This document shows positions 52,852 to 60,833 of a DNA stretch of 64,000 nucleotides, piece by piece. The notes beneath the pieces were generated by a model, which ran no database searches, was not told where the DNA came from, and saw only the letters and a list, made by a program, of their open reading frames with translations. The DNA lies in NCBI RefSeq assembly GCF_007829885.1, contig NZ_VIWW01000001.1, positions 3,968,001-4,032,000 of the forward strand, given 5' to 3'. A program made the translations under genes and the position numbers. Position 1 is the first letter of the stretch, and each line of letters begins with the position of its first letter. Source of the stretch: Streptomyces brevispora. Its GTDB lineage: Bacteria > Actinomycetota > Actinomycetes > Streptomycetales > Streptomycetaceae.

Positions 52852-53319
52852 TCAGTGCTGGACCAGCCCGCCCACCGGGACGGGGGCGACGTGGCCGCTC
52901 GCCGGGGCGGTCTGTTCGAGGTCGAGGCCGATGTCGACGAGCGATGACCGGCGCAGGGAAGCGACCTCGGGGACCGGCGTCCAGACGGACTCGACGATCT
53001 CTCCGTTCGGCTCGGGACGCAGCCGGCCGCCGGTGATACGGACCCGGTAGAAGACGCCGACGTTCTGGTGCTCGATCCCCCTGCGCGCCTCGGCCGCGGG
53101 GACCACCCTCGAGTCCACCCCCAGCAGCCGTTCGACCACCGCGCCGCAGCCGGTCTCCTCGGCGACCTCCCGGATCACCGCGTCGAACGGATCCTCCCCG
53201 TGCTCGACCCCGCCACCGGGAAGGGTCCAGTTGCTCTCGCCGTTCGCCGATACGTGACGGGCGAGCAGCACCCGTCCGTCCTCGACGCACACGGCGTACG
53301 CCGCCAGTCGGAAACTCAT
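52852..53319 (-). CDS. NUDIX hydrolase
   Basis: This 155-residue pyrophosphohydrolase has a near-canonical Nudix box at about residues 34-56: GGGVEHGEDPFDAVIREVAEETG (GX5EX7REUXEEXGU). It should hydrolyse nucleoside diphosphates linked to another moiety, but the substrate is not predictable. ATG 53319 follows GGAGG by about 9 bases; a longer frame to 53436 is unsupported. It lies 40 bases downstream of the alpha/beta-hydrolase gene on the same strand, possibly in one transcript. Confidence 0.9.
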   Translation of the reverse strand: MSFRLAAYAVCVEDGRVLLARHVSANGESNWTLPGGGVEHGEDPFDAVIREVAEETGCGAVVERLLGVDSRVVPAAEARRGIEHQNVGVFYRVRITGGRLRPEPNGEIVESVWTPVPEVASLRRSSLVDIGLDLEQTAPASGHVAPVPVGGLVQH

Positions 53320-53359
53320 CCCCCGCGGACCTCCTGCCGGACCCCGTCCAACATCCCCC

Positions 53360-54121
53360 TCACTGTCCCAGCGACTTCCCGAACCCCGCCGCCAGTGGCA
53401 TCCGCAACCCCAGCGGCGGCGGGGCCGCCAGGGCATCGGCGACCGGGCGGGCGTAGGCGTGGGCGAAGAGGGAGCCGCGGATGAAGTCCGCTGCCAGGGC
53501 GGTGACTTCGGCGTGATGCTGACGCAGGGCGTGGCCGTCCGAGTGGACCTCGAAGCGGCATGTGTCGCGGTTGGACTTCTTCGCGCGCTCCGCGAGGCGC
53601 AGGGAGAGTTCGGGGTCGGCGTGGGCGTCGTTCGTGCCGTGCACCAACAGGACCTGACGGCCGACCAGGTGCTTCACCGGCTCCGGCTCGGCGTCCGGGT
53701 CCGCCGGCAGCCAGGGTGCCAGGGCGAGGACCGCGCCGACCGCCGGGTGGCCGCCCGCGCGCAGCGCCGCGCGGCCGCCCATGCCGTGACCGGCCAGGCA
53801 GACGGGGACGTCGCCGTAGCGGCGCACCACCTCGTCCACCGCCCACTCCGCGTCCGCCGCGAGCTGCGCGTCCGTGGTGTTCCAGCCGCGGCAGCGGTAG
53901 TGGACGACGTGCGCGGTGAGGCCGTCGTCCCGGCCCGCGCGGGCCAGGGTGCGGGCCAGCGGGATCTGGAGGGCGTACGAGAGGGGGGAGGGGCGGCGGT
54001 ACGAATAGGGCTCGCCGTCCGGGAGCAGCAGAACCACGCCGCTGACCGCGGTTGGTGCTCCGGCCGTTCTGACGGCCCGTCCCAGCCTCGCAGCAGGCAG
54101 GGGTAGTGCGCGCTGTGCCAT
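53360..54121 (-). CDS. Alpha/beta-hydrolase-fold protein lacking the nucleophile serine
   Basis: The 253-residue protein follows the alpha/beta-hydrolase plan: SGVVLLLPDG entry, HVVHYRCRGWN oxyanion region, LVHGTNDAHADPELS acid turn and SDGHALRQHHAEV final histidine. At the nucleophile elbow it reads CLAGHGMGGRAAL, so the serine of G-x-S-x-G is glycine. Acid and histidine remain. It is therefore probably not a normal esterase, perhaps a binding protein or an enzyme using another mechanism. It diverges from adenosine deaminase. Confidence 0.85.
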   Translation of the reverse strand: MAQRALPLPAARLGRAVRTAGAPTAVSGVVLLLPDGEPYSYRRPSPLSYALQIPLARTLARAGRDDGLTAHVVHYRCRGWNTTDAQLAADAEWAVDEVVRRYGDVPVCLAGHGMGGRAALRAGGHPAVGAVLALAPWLPADPDAEPEPVKHLVGRQVLLVHGTNDAHADPELSLRLAERAKKSNRDTCRFEVHSDGHALRQHHAEVTALAADFIRGSLFAHAYARPVADALAAPPPLGLRMPLAAGFGKSLGQ

Positions 54122-54195
54122 GACGTAACAGTCTCAGAAGGACAGGTGTACGCCACCTGTATTCACGGTCACTGTTACGTATCGTCGAGCGGCGC

Positions 54196-54209
54196 TCTAC
54201 GCGCGTAGG
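54196..54209. promoter_or_regulatory. Nucleoside-regulon operator, copy 4
   Basis: TCTACGCGCGTAGG contains the perfect 12-base palindrome CTACGCGCGTAG, 15 bases before the adenosine deaminase ATG. At this position a bound repressor would cover the transcription start or ribosome site. Confidence 0.8.
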
Positions 54210-54224
54210 CGCTAGAGTGCGTGG

Positions 54225-55379
54225 ATGATGAGCCCGACCCCCAATGTGCCCGGCCAGGATCAGATCCGGCGTGCCCCCAAGGTCCTTCTCCACGACCACC
54301 TCGACGGCGGACTGCGCCCCGGGACGATCGTCGACCTCGCCGCCGCGAACGGATACGACGGACTCCCGGAGAGCGAGCCGGACAAGCTCGGCGTCTGGTT
54401 CCGGGAGGCCGCCGACTCCGGGTCGCTGGAGCGGTATCTGGAGACGTTCGCCCACACCTGCGCCGTCATGCAGACCCGTGACGCGCTGGTCCGGGTCGCC
54501 GCCGAGTGCGCCGAGGACCTGGCCGCCGACGGTGTCGTGTACGCCGAGGTCCGGTACGCCCCCGAGCAGCACCTGGAAGCCGGGCTCTCCCTGGAACAGG
54601 TCGTCGAGGCGGTCAACGAGGGCTTCCGGGAGGGCGAGCGCCGGGCCCGCCGGGACGGCCACCGGATCCGGGTGGGCGCCCTGCTCACCGCGATGCGGCA
54701 CGCCGCCCGCTCGCTGGAGATCGCCGAACTCGCCAACCGGTACCGGGAGCAGGGCGTCGTCGGCTTCGACATCGCCGGCGCCGAGGCGGGCTTCCCGCCC
54801 ACCCGGCACCTCGACGCCTTCGAGTACCTCAAGCGCGAGAACAACCACTTCACCATCCACGCGGGCGAGGCCTTCGGCCTGCCGTCGATCTGGCAGGCCA
54901 TCCAGTGGTGCGGCGCCGACCGGCTCGGTCACGGCGTCCGCATCATCGACGACATCGAGGTCGCCGAGGACGGCAGTGTGAAGCTGGGGCGCCTCGCCTC
55001 CTACGTGCGCGACAAGCGCATCCCGTTGGAGCTCTGCCCGACCTCCAACCTGCAGACCGGCGCCGCCGCCTCGTACGCCGAGCACCCCATCGGGCTGCTG
55101 CGCAGGCTGCACTTCCGCGCCACCGTGAACACGGACAACCGGTTGATGAGCGGTACGAGCATGAGCCGGGAATTCGAGAAACTGACCGAGACATTCGGAT
55201 ACACGCTCGACGACATGCAGTGGTTCACAGTCAATGCGATGAAATCAGCATTCATTCCTTTCGATGAACGTCTGGCGATGATCAGTGACGTCATCAAGCC
55301 CGGCTATGCCGAGCTGAAGTCCGAATGGCTCTTCGAGCAGACCGCTGCGACCAGCGTTTCCACCTCCGTCGCGGGCTGA
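54225..55379 (+). CDS. add: Adenosine deaminase
   Basis: This enzyme deaminates adenosine and deoxyadenosine to inosine and deoxyinosine. The 384-residue protein shows the zinc ligands HDHLDGGLRP near residue 24 and HAGEAFGLPSIW (His and catalytic Glu) near 212. Also present are DRLGHGVRIIDD and VNTDNRLMSG (zinc-ligand Asp) near 300, and ELCPTSNLQTGA. Two adjacent ATGs (54225, 54228) could start it. It carries the same operator as the nucleoside transporter and deoA, and is closed by a strong terminator. Confidence 0.96.
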   Translation: MMSPTPNVPGQDQIRRAPKVLLHDHLDGGLRPGTIVDLAAANGYDGLPESEPDKLGVWFREAADSGSLERYLETFAHTCAVMQTRDALVRVAAECAEDLAADGVVYAEVRYAPEQHLEAGLSLEQVVEAVNEGFREGERRARRDGHRIRVGALLTAMRHAARSLEIAELANRYREQGVVGFDIAGAEAGFPPTRHLDAFEYLKRENNHFTIHAGEAFGLPSIWQAIQWCGADRLGHGVRIIDDIEVAEDGSVKLGRLASYVRDKRIPLELCPTSNLQTGAAASYAEHPIGLLRRLHFRATVNTDNRLMSGTSMSREFEKLTETFGYTLDDMQWFTVNAMKSAFIPFDERLAMISDVIKPGYAELKSEWLFEQTAATSVSTSVAG

Positions 55380-55395
55380 TCGGCCACTCCTCGAC

Positions 55396-55430
55396 AAACG
55401 GCCGGGAAGGCGAATCCCGGCCGTTTTCGT
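55396..55430 (+). terminator. Intrinsic terminator after add
   Basis: AAACGGCCGGGA (55396-55407) pairs with 55415-55426, followed by TTCGTGTTTTC. This is a classic stem plus T-rich tail, unusual in its clarity for this genome. Confidence 0.9.
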
Positions 55431-55514
55431 GTTTTCTCGATGTTTGCGGGACGGGCATCGGGCTGGCTAGGTTGCAGAGCCGCTCACATCCCCTTCCCCA
55501 AGGATGAAATTCAC

Positions 55515-55829
55515 ATGAAGCAGTCTGCTGTCAGGACTTTCGGCGTCGCCGTTGTCGGTGCCGCTTTCGCCGCTGCCGCCGCCGGTACCGCTTCGGCCTC
55601 CGCACTGCCGATCGACACCGCGACCAGCGCCCTGCCCGTCGCCGGCGCACTGGCGAACGCCACCTCGACCCTGCCGGTCCAGGACACCGCCACGAAGCTT
55701 CTCGGCACCGGCCAGACGAAGGCCGTGAACGACGTCACCGCCCCCGCCAAGGGTCTCCTCGGCGGTCTGCCCACCGGCGGCCTGAAGACCGGCGGTCTGT
55801 CGGCCAACGGTCTGCCGCTCGGCCGCTGA
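55515..55829 (+). CDS. Small secreted protein
   Basis: The 104-residue product has a signal peptide (cleavage near GTASA/SALP, about residue 29). The mature part of about 75 residues is rich in Ala, Thr, Leu, Gly and Pro, with no cysteine. The tail carries a short repeat (GLPTGGLKTGGLSANGLPLG). It has no chaplin or rodlin signature. It resembles in style, but not clearly in sequence, the secreted protein at 62012. ATG 55515 has AAGGA about 11 bases upstream. Function unknown; a surface or structural role is possible. Confidence 0.75.
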   Translation: MKQSAVRTFGVAVVGAAFAAAAAGTASASALPIDTATSALPVAGALANATSTLPVQDTATKLLGTGQTKAVNDVTAPAKGLLGGLPTGGLKTGGLSANGLPLGR

Positions 55830-55849
55830 CACCCTCACGACGCACGCCC

Positions 55850-55881
55850 GTGGGCGGGCGCCCGGCCGGGTGCCCGCCCAC
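55850..55881. terminator. Hairpin between secreted-protein and PspC genes
   Basis: GTGGGCGGGC (55850-55859) pairs with 55872-55881 between convergent stop codons. The loop GCCCGGCCGGGT can also fold. It probably serves both transcripts. Confidence 0.65.
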
Positions 55882-55906
55882 AGGTGCGGGAGACGTGCGT
55901 ACGGGA

Positions 55907-56113
55907 CTACCAGGTGGTGGAGGCGGACGACTGCCGCTCCTGGGGGAGCAGCAGCCACAGTCCCAGGTAGAGCAGGAACTGGGGGCCCGGCAGCAGGCAC
56001 GAGACGAGGAAGATGACGCGCATGGTTCCCGCGGAGGTGCCGAAGCGCCGTGCCAGCGCTGCGCACACTCCGCCGATCATGCGTCCGTCACGGGGGCGGG
56101 CAAGTGCGGCCAT
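55907..56113 (-). CDS. PspC-domain membrane protein
   Basis: This 68-residue PspC protein starts with PRDGRMIGGVCAALARRFGTS and continues into one hydrophobic span ending LLYLGLWLLLPQ, the standard pattern of the family. PspC proteins sense or respond to envelope stress. Here it is a stand-alone short form without PspA or kinase partners nearby. VanZ and the afsQ operon lie upstream on the same strand, but spacing suggests separate transcription. Confidence 0.9.
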   Translation of the reverse strand: MAALARPRDGRMIGGVCAALARRFGTSAGTMRVIFLVSCLLPGPQFLLYLGLWLLLPQERQSSASTTW

Positions 56114-56206
56114 GGTGGGCTCCTTCGCGAACCGTTACCGGTGGAGCAGTCCGTTGTGCTCCCGATGTATCCATGGTGTCTCGCCGAACACGGGCGAAGC
56201 ATCGCT

Positions 56207-56764
56207 CTACGGGGCGATGCCGACCCTGGAAATCGTCGGGGTCGCCCCCTGAGGGACGCCATGGCCGGCCCGGGGAAGCATCCGGATCCGCTGCTGCTTG
56301 CGGCGGCGCAGCCGCGCCCGGCACGCCGGTACGAACAGCACATGGGCGAGCGCGACGCCGATCGTGTTCAGGATCAGCGAGTCGACATCGACGACCTGGC
56401 CGGGCACCCCGGTCTGGCCCAGCTCGATGGCCAGCGAGATCAGTGCCCCGGCCGCGACGGTACGGGCGAGCGAGGCCCACGGCGAGACGAAGAGGCGGCC
56501 CCCGGCCATCGGCAGCAGCACACCCAGTGGCGCCAGCAGCAGAAGCTCGCCGCCGATCCGGCGGGTGGCGGCGGCGGGGCCCAGAGTCAGGTCCGCCTTG
56601 ATGCCGGCGAACGGCGAGAGGTTGGCGGCGGTCATCCACGGCACGTCCAGCGGGCGAAGAGTCAGCCACCCGACGAGCAGCAGATGCGCGAGGAGGAGCG
56701 ACACTCCGGCCGCGCGGAAACGGATGACGGCTTGGCCGCCCGAACCTTGACGCACGCTCCCCAA
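56207..56764 (-). CDS. VanZ-family membrane protein
   Basis: This 185-residue protein has four spans and the VanZ pattern: LLLVGWLTLRPLD in span 1, then NLSPFAGI, ELLLLAPLGVLLPM and SLAIELGQTGVPGQVVDVDSLILNTIGVALAHVL. The last corresponds to the conserved E..Q......D..D...N..G motif. VanZ-like proteins influence cell-envelope or glycopeptide sensitivity in some bacteria; the mechanism is unknown. The start may be the first codon or a GTG/ATG slightly inside. It is followed by PspC downstream. Confidence 0.88.
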   Translation of the reverse strand: MGSVRQGSGGQAVIRFRAAGVSLLLAHLLLVGWLTLRPLDVPWMTAANLSPFAGIKADLTLGPAAATRRIGGELLLLAPLGVLLPMAGGRLFVSPWASLARTVAAGALISLAIELGQTGVPGQVVDVDSLILNTIGVALAHVLFVPACRARLRRRKQQRIRMLPRAGHGVPQGATPTISRVGIAP

Positions 56765-56852
56765 GACGCGGGTAGCGGCAGGATCGGTTCCGCTCCTGCG
56801 GGGGAGACCTGGCTCACCGTGCGGCAGGGCGGAGCAACGCGCTCACGACATT

Positions 56853-57050
56853 CGGACCGCTCGGGACAGCCGCGCCGCTCACGGCAGCCGGACCGTTCAG
56901 GACAGCCGCGCCGCTCACGGTAGCCGGACCGTTCAGGACAGCCGCGCCGCTCGGGACAGCCGCGCCGTTCAGGACAGCCGGACCGCTCGGGACAGCCGGA
57001 CCGTTCAGGACAGCCGAGCCATTCACGACAGCCGCGCCGCTCATGACAGC
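56853..57050. repeat. Eleven tandem 18-bp units at the 3' end of the afsQ lipoprotein gene
   Basis: Exactly 198 bases consist of eleven 18-base units of the form CGSRCCGYTCRBGACAGC, alternating two main variants. The rightmost unit includes the lipoprotein gene's final codons and TGA (57041-57043, minus strand), and most other units carry the same CTG-TCN-TGA copy, so the array arose by duplicating the gene end. It fills most of the spacer to the VanZ gene. It is a minisatellite, not a CRISPR: there are no spacers. Confidence 0.92.
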
Positions 57051-57655
57051 CGGACCGCGCCCAGGGTCGGTGCGGCCTTCGGGCGGGCCTTCGTCTCCGC
57101 CGTGCACAGGTAGCCGCGCGGCGCGTAGTCCCCGGGGCCGCCGAGCAGCACCGGGCCGTTCTGGACGAGCTCCTCGCTCTCCGTGTACGTACAGACGATC
57201 TGGGCCAGCGCCTCGGGCTGCAGGTCCTCCGGCTGCCGGCTGAGCCGCAGCGCGCCCTTCGGGTCGCCCGCGCGGGGACCGGTGACCCGCAGCTCCGACG
57301 GGACGTCCGTGGAGAACCCCGCCCGCTGCTCGGGGCCCGTGGGCTTCCTCCGCAGCTCGTCCAGGAGAGCGACGGCGACCCCGAGCCGGTCGGGCTTCGT
57401 CCCCTGGAGCTGGAGTGTGCGGTCGACCGTGACCAGCTGCGCGGCGCAGACCAGATAGACCTCCACGGGGATGACCTGCCGGGGCTGGGCGGTGCCGTCC
57501 TGCGCGGTCATCGCGCACGGCACCCGGGACGGTGCGGGCCCCGCGTCGACCGGCACCGAGGTCGTCCTGATCCCGCACCCCGCGGCCAGTACCGCACACA
57601 GCACGGCCCCGGCCACTGCCGCGGCGGGGCGGCGGCCCCGGTGTTCGCTGCGCAT
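57041..57655 (-). CDS. Lipoprotein of the afsQ operon
   Basis: The protein (204 residues from ATG; a GTG one codon earlier is possible) has a lipoprotein signal with lipobox VLAAGCG, cysteine near residue 27. Its 175-residue outer domain contains VEVYLVCAAQLVTVDRTLQL, LLDELRRKPTGPEQRAGFSTDVP and IVCTYTESEELVQNGPVLLGG, a pattern reminiscent of sensor-associated GerMN-like lipoproteins. Two cysteines may pair. It is co-translated with the histidine kinase (stop and start overlap) and probably modulates the kinase's sensing. Confidence 0.85.
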   Translation of the reverse strand: MRSEHRGRRPAAAVAGAVLCAVLAAGCGIRTTSVPVDAGPAPSRVPCAMTAQDGTAQPRQVIPVEVYLVCAAQLVTVDRTLQLQGTKPDRLGVAVALLDELRRKPTGPEQRAGFSTDVPSELRVTGPRAGDPKGALRLSRQPEDLQPEALAQIVCTYTESEELVQNGPVLLGGPGDYAPRGYLCTAETKARPKAAPTLGAVRLS

Positions 57656-59193
57656 CACGTCGCGTCGTCCTCCTCGTCCGGGATCTCCGCGTCGTGACCC
57701 TCGGTGGCGCGGCTCAGCGCCTCGGCGTCGCGCGGCAGGCGCAGTACGAACACGGCACCGTCGCCGTCCGGCGAGTTAGTGGCGGTGATGTCACCACCGT
57801 GGATGTGGGCGTTCTCCAAGGCGATCGACAGACCGAGACCGCTGCCCTCGGACCGCGGCCGGGAGGCGCTGGCCTTGTAGAAGCGGTCGAAGACATGGGG
57901 CAGTACGTCCTCGGGGATGCCGGGGCCGTGGTCGCGGACCTTGATGACCAGCTCGTCGCCCTCGGTCCGTACCGTGACCCGTACCGGCGAACCGCCGTGC
58001 TTCAGCGCGTTGCCGATCAGGTTCGCCAGGATCACGTCGAGCCGGCGCGGATCGAGGCGGACCATCATGCCGCGCTCGGCGTCCAGGTCCACCGCGTCCA
58101 GCCAGGCGCGGACGTCTATGCAGGCCGTCACCTGGTCGGCGACATCGACGGTGTCCAGGACGAGACGGGCCGTGCCCGCGTCGAAGCGGGTGACCTCCAT
58201 CAGGTTCTCCACCAGGTCGTTGAGCCGACGGGTCTCGCTGACCACCAGGTGCACGGCGGGCGCGATCATCGGGTCGAGGTTGTCGGCCTCGTCCTCCAGC
58301 ACCTCGGCGACCGCGGTGATCGCGGTGAGCGGGGTGCGCAGCTCGTGCGACATGTCGGCGACGAAGCGGCGGCTGGCCTCCTCGCGCGCGGTCATGTCCG
58401 CGACCTTCTTCTCCAGGGAGCTCGCCGTTCTGTTGAACGTCCTTGAGAGATCGGCCAGTTCATCGGTCCCGGACACCACCAGCCGGGTGTCGAGCTTGCC
58501 CTCGCCGAGCTTGCGCGCGGCATCGCCCAGCCGCTGCACCGGACGCAGCACGGTGGTCGCCGCGGCCTGGGCGAGCAGGGCGGAACCGACCAGGGCGAGC
58601 GCGGTGGCGATCCCCAACGACCAGGCGAGGGAGTTCAGATCCTGCCGCTCCTGGTCCAGGGACTTGAGCATGTAACCGGTCGGACCGCCGCCGATGATCT
58701 TCGTGCCGCCGACGAGGTACGGCTTGCCGCGGATCGAGGTCCGCTGCCAGAACAGGTGGTACTGGTACTTGTTGCCGGCCTTCACCGGCTGCTTCTTGTT
58801 GACCTGCTTCTGCAGCGACAGCGGGACGTTGGTCCGGGTGAAGCTGTCCAGGTCGGAGTTGCCGACGATCGGCTTCCCGGGGCCGCGCTCGTCGATCAGC
58901 ATCACGCTGTAACCGGGACTGCTGCTCGCCATCTGCACGGCGGCGTCCTGCAGGTCGTCCTTGGTGGGGCGGGCCGGCAGGGAGGCCGCCCGGTTCTGCA
59001 TCTCCTGCCGGAAGTCCCCGAGCGCCGAGTCCTGAGTACGGGTCAGCACCGCCTCGCGGTTCAGCCAGTACGCGATCCCGGACGCGGACACCGCGGCGGT
59101 CAGCGCCACCAGTGCGAAGACGACGACGAGCCGCAACCGCAGGCTGGTCCAGCGGAGCCCGGCGAGCAGGCTCCGCCGCACAGCCGTGCTCAC
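57655..59193 (-). CDS. afsQ2: Sensor histidine kinase AfsQ2
   Basis: This membrane sensor kinase (512 residues) has span 1 at about 20-42, an extracytoplasmic sensing loop of about 140 residues, and span 2 at about 187-208. HAMP follows, then HisKA with FVADMSHELRTPLTAI (phospho-His near 282). HATPase_c has N-box NLIGNALKHG, G1 RDHGPGIPEDV, F-box FDRFYKAS and G2 GSGLGLSIALEN. It phosphorylates AfsQ1. Gene order (regulator, kinase, lipoprotein, divergent ECF sigma) matches the S. coelicolor afsQ locus, which adjusts antibiotic production and nitrogen metabolism. Its GTG overlaps the regulator's stop. Confidence 0.93.
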   Translation of the reverse strand: MSTAVRRSLLAGLRWTSLRLRLVVVFALVALTAAVSASGIAYWLNREAVLTRTQDSALGDFRQEMQNRAASLPARPTKDDLQDAAVQMASSSPGYSVMLIDERGPGKPIVGNSDLDSFTRTNVPLSLQKQVNKKQPVKAGNKYQYHLFWQRTSIRGKPYLVGGTKIIGGGPTGYMLKSLDQERQDLNSLAWSLGIATALALVGSALLAQAAATTVLRPVQRLGDAARKLGEGKLDTRLVVSGTDELADLSRTFNRTASSLEKKVADMTAREEASRRFVADMSHELRTPLTAITAVAEVLEDEADNLDPMIAPAVHLVVSETRRLNDLVENLMEVTRFDAGTARLVLDTVDVADQVTACIDVRAWLDAVDLDAERGMMVRLDPRRLDVILANLIGNALKHGGSPVRVTVRTEGDELVIKVRDHGPGIPEDVLPHVFDRFYKASASRPRSEGSGLGLSIALENAHIHGGDITATNSPDGDGAVFVLRLPRDAEALSRATEGHDAEIPDEEDDAT

Positions 59194-59876
59194 TGCGGCG
59201 AGTCCAGCCGGTATCCCACGCCCCGCACGGTACGGATCAGGGTCGGCGAGGACGGCACGTCCTCCACCTTCGCGCGCAGCCGCTGGACGCAGGCGTCCAC
59301 CAGCCGGGAGTCACCGAGGTAGTCGTGCTCCCAGACCAGCCGCAGCAACTGCTGCCGGGACAGGGCCTGGCCGGGCCGGCGGCTCAGTTCGAGCAGGAGA
59401 CGCAGCTCGGTCGGCGTGAGCTGCAGGTCCTCCCCGTCCTTGGTGACGGTCATCGCGGACCGGTCGATCACCACGTTCCCGAACGTCGCGGAGTCCGTGG
59501 ACTCGCGCTCGCCCCGGCGCAGCACCGCGCGGATCCGGGCGTCGAGCACCCGGCCCTGAACGGGTTTCACCACATAGTCGTCGGCACCGGACTCCAGTCC
59601 GACCACGACGTCGATGTCGTCGCTGCGCGCGGTCAGCAGGATGATCGGCAGCTGGTCGGTGCGCCGGATGCGCCGGCACACCTCGAATCCATCGATCCCG
59701 GGCAGCATCACATCCAGCACGACCAGGTCGGGTCGCTGCTCTCGCAGCAGGTTGAGGCCGTCCTCTCCCGTCGCCGCGGTGGCCACTCGGTGGCCCTGGC
59801 GTGACAGCGAGAGTTCGAGGGCCGTGCGGATGGCGTCGTCGTCCTCGATCAGCAACAGGAAAGGCACGCTGGTCAT
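59190..59876 (-). CDS. afsQ1: Response regulator AfsQ1 (OmpR type)
   Basis: The 228-residue DNA-binding regulator has a receiver domain with acidic pocket EDDDA, phospho-acceptor Asp near 53 (LVVLDVMLPGIDG), Thr in LLTARSDD and Lys in DYVVKPV. A winged-helix output domain (about 130-225) ends in RTVRGVGYRLD. It is known in S. coelicolor to bind GTnAC-n6-GTnAC. Such a site lies in the divergent spacer to sigQ, so autoregulation and sigQ control are expected. It is the first gene of the operon. Confidence 0.94.
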   Translation of the reverse strand: MTSVPFLLLIEDDDAIRTALELSLSRQGHRVATAATGEDGLNLLREQRPDLVVLDVMLPGIDGFEVCRRIRRTDQLPIILLTARSDDIDVVVGLESGADDYVVKPVQGRVLDARIRAVLRRGERESTDSATFGNVVIDRSAMTVTKDGEDLQLTPTELRLLLELSRRPGQALSRQQLLRLVWEHDYLGDSRLVDACVQRLRAKVEDVPSSPTLIRTVRGVGYRLDSPQ

Positions 59877-59960
59877 TCTGACCCATGGGGGAGCCCTAGT
59901 TCGACAGTTGGTCCCCTCTTATGCATCCGGCGCACCCGGATCGCACCCGCGCCGGGCCCT

Positions 59961-59976
59961 GTGACAGGCCTGTGAC
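59961..59976. promoter_or_regulatory. AfsQ1-type binding site in the afsQ1/sigQ spacer
   Basis: GTGACAGGCCTGTGAC is a perfect match to the two-half-site consensus GTnAC-n6-GTnAC recalled for AfsQ1. It lies about 100 bases ahead of sigQ and 85 bases ahead of afsQ1, where it could activate sigQ. Confidence 0.85.
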
Positions 59977-60059
59977 AGTTGGGGGACAGTGCCATGAAAC
60001 TGCCCCGGCAAGCTTGTTGAAACAAGGAACGAACGGACTCCACCGACGGGGGGCGCGAG

Positions 60060-60821
60060 ATGAACGCAACTCACAGCATCACCGCAAGCGCAGTTGTCAC
60101 GCGTCTCCACGACGTCGGGCGGAACACCGAGAAGTCCGGCTCCGCAATGAACGGGCGGGCGTGCGAACGCGTCGCCAGGCGTCAGCACCCGTCGTACATG
60201 ACGGTGGTCGACGCACCTGCCGCACAGGGCGGGAACAACGGGGGAAGCACGTACGGGGAGGCCACGGGGGAGCGGCAGACCCCGGCGCGGGACGAGGACG
60301 CCGAAGCGGTGTTCACGGCCTACGTCCGGGAACGCCGTGCCTCCCTGTACGCCACCGCCTACCACCTGACCGGCGACCGGTTCGAGGCCGAGGACCTGCT
60401 GCAGAGCGCCCTCTTCTCGACGTACCGGGCATGGGACCGGATCAGCGACAAGGCGGCGGTCGGCGGCTATCTGCGCCGCACCATGACCAATCTGCACATC
60501 AGCGCCTGGCGCAGGCGCAAGCTGAACGAGTACCCGACCGAGGAGCTGCCGGAGACGGCGGGCGACACGGACGCGATGCGTGGTACGGAGCTGCGTGCCG
60601 TGCTCTGGCAGGCGCTGGCGCGGCTGCCGGAGCTCCAGCGCACGATGCTGGTCCTGCGCTACTACGAGGGCCGCACGGACCCGGAGATCGCGTCCATCCT
60701 CGACATCAGTGTCGGCACGGTGAAGTCCAGCATCTGGCGGTCGCTCCGCCGGCTGCGCGAGGACGAGGTCCTCAGCTTCGGCCGTGACGAGGAAGAGTCC
60801 TTCGGCGAGCTGGTGGCCTGA
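60060..60821 (+). CDS. sigQ: ECF sigma factor SigQ
   Basis: This 253-residue SigE-type (SACE/ECF) sigma factor has an unusually long N-terminal extension of about 80 residues. Region 2 follows (FTAYVRERRASLYATAYHLTGDRFEAEDLLQSALFSTYRAWDRISDKAAVGGYLRRTMTNLHISAWRRRK, about 86-155) and then region 4 (LARLPELQRTMLVLRYYEGRTDPEIASILDISVGTVKSSIWRSLRRLRED). It is divergent from afsQ1 with an AfsQ1 site in between. Known in S. coelicolor as SigQ, it opposes AfsQ1/Q2 action on antibiotic genes. A shorter start (ATG 60147 or 60198) would remove the extension. A tandem array of terminator-like hairpins follows. Confidence 0.93.
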   Translation: MNATHSITASAVVTRLHDVGRNTEKSGSAMNGRACERVARRQHPSYMTVVDAPAAQGGNNGGSTYGEATGERQTPARDEDAEAVFTAYVRERRASLYATAYHLTGDRFEAEDLLQSALFSTYRAWDRISDKAAVGGYLRRTMTNLHISAWRRRKLNEYPTEELPETAGDTDAMRGTELRAVLWQALARLPELQRTMLVLRYYEGRTDPEIASILDISVGTVKSSIWRSLRRLREDEVLSFGRDEEESFGELVA

Positions 60822-60833
60822 GGCAACGGGGGA

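Noticed and set aside
56814..57599. Minus-strand frame encoding hexapeptide repeats (for example SGAAVLNGPA)
   Set aside because: The repeat peptide is only the 18-bp DNA minisatellite read in another frame; upstream it overlaps the lipoprotein gene out of frame.
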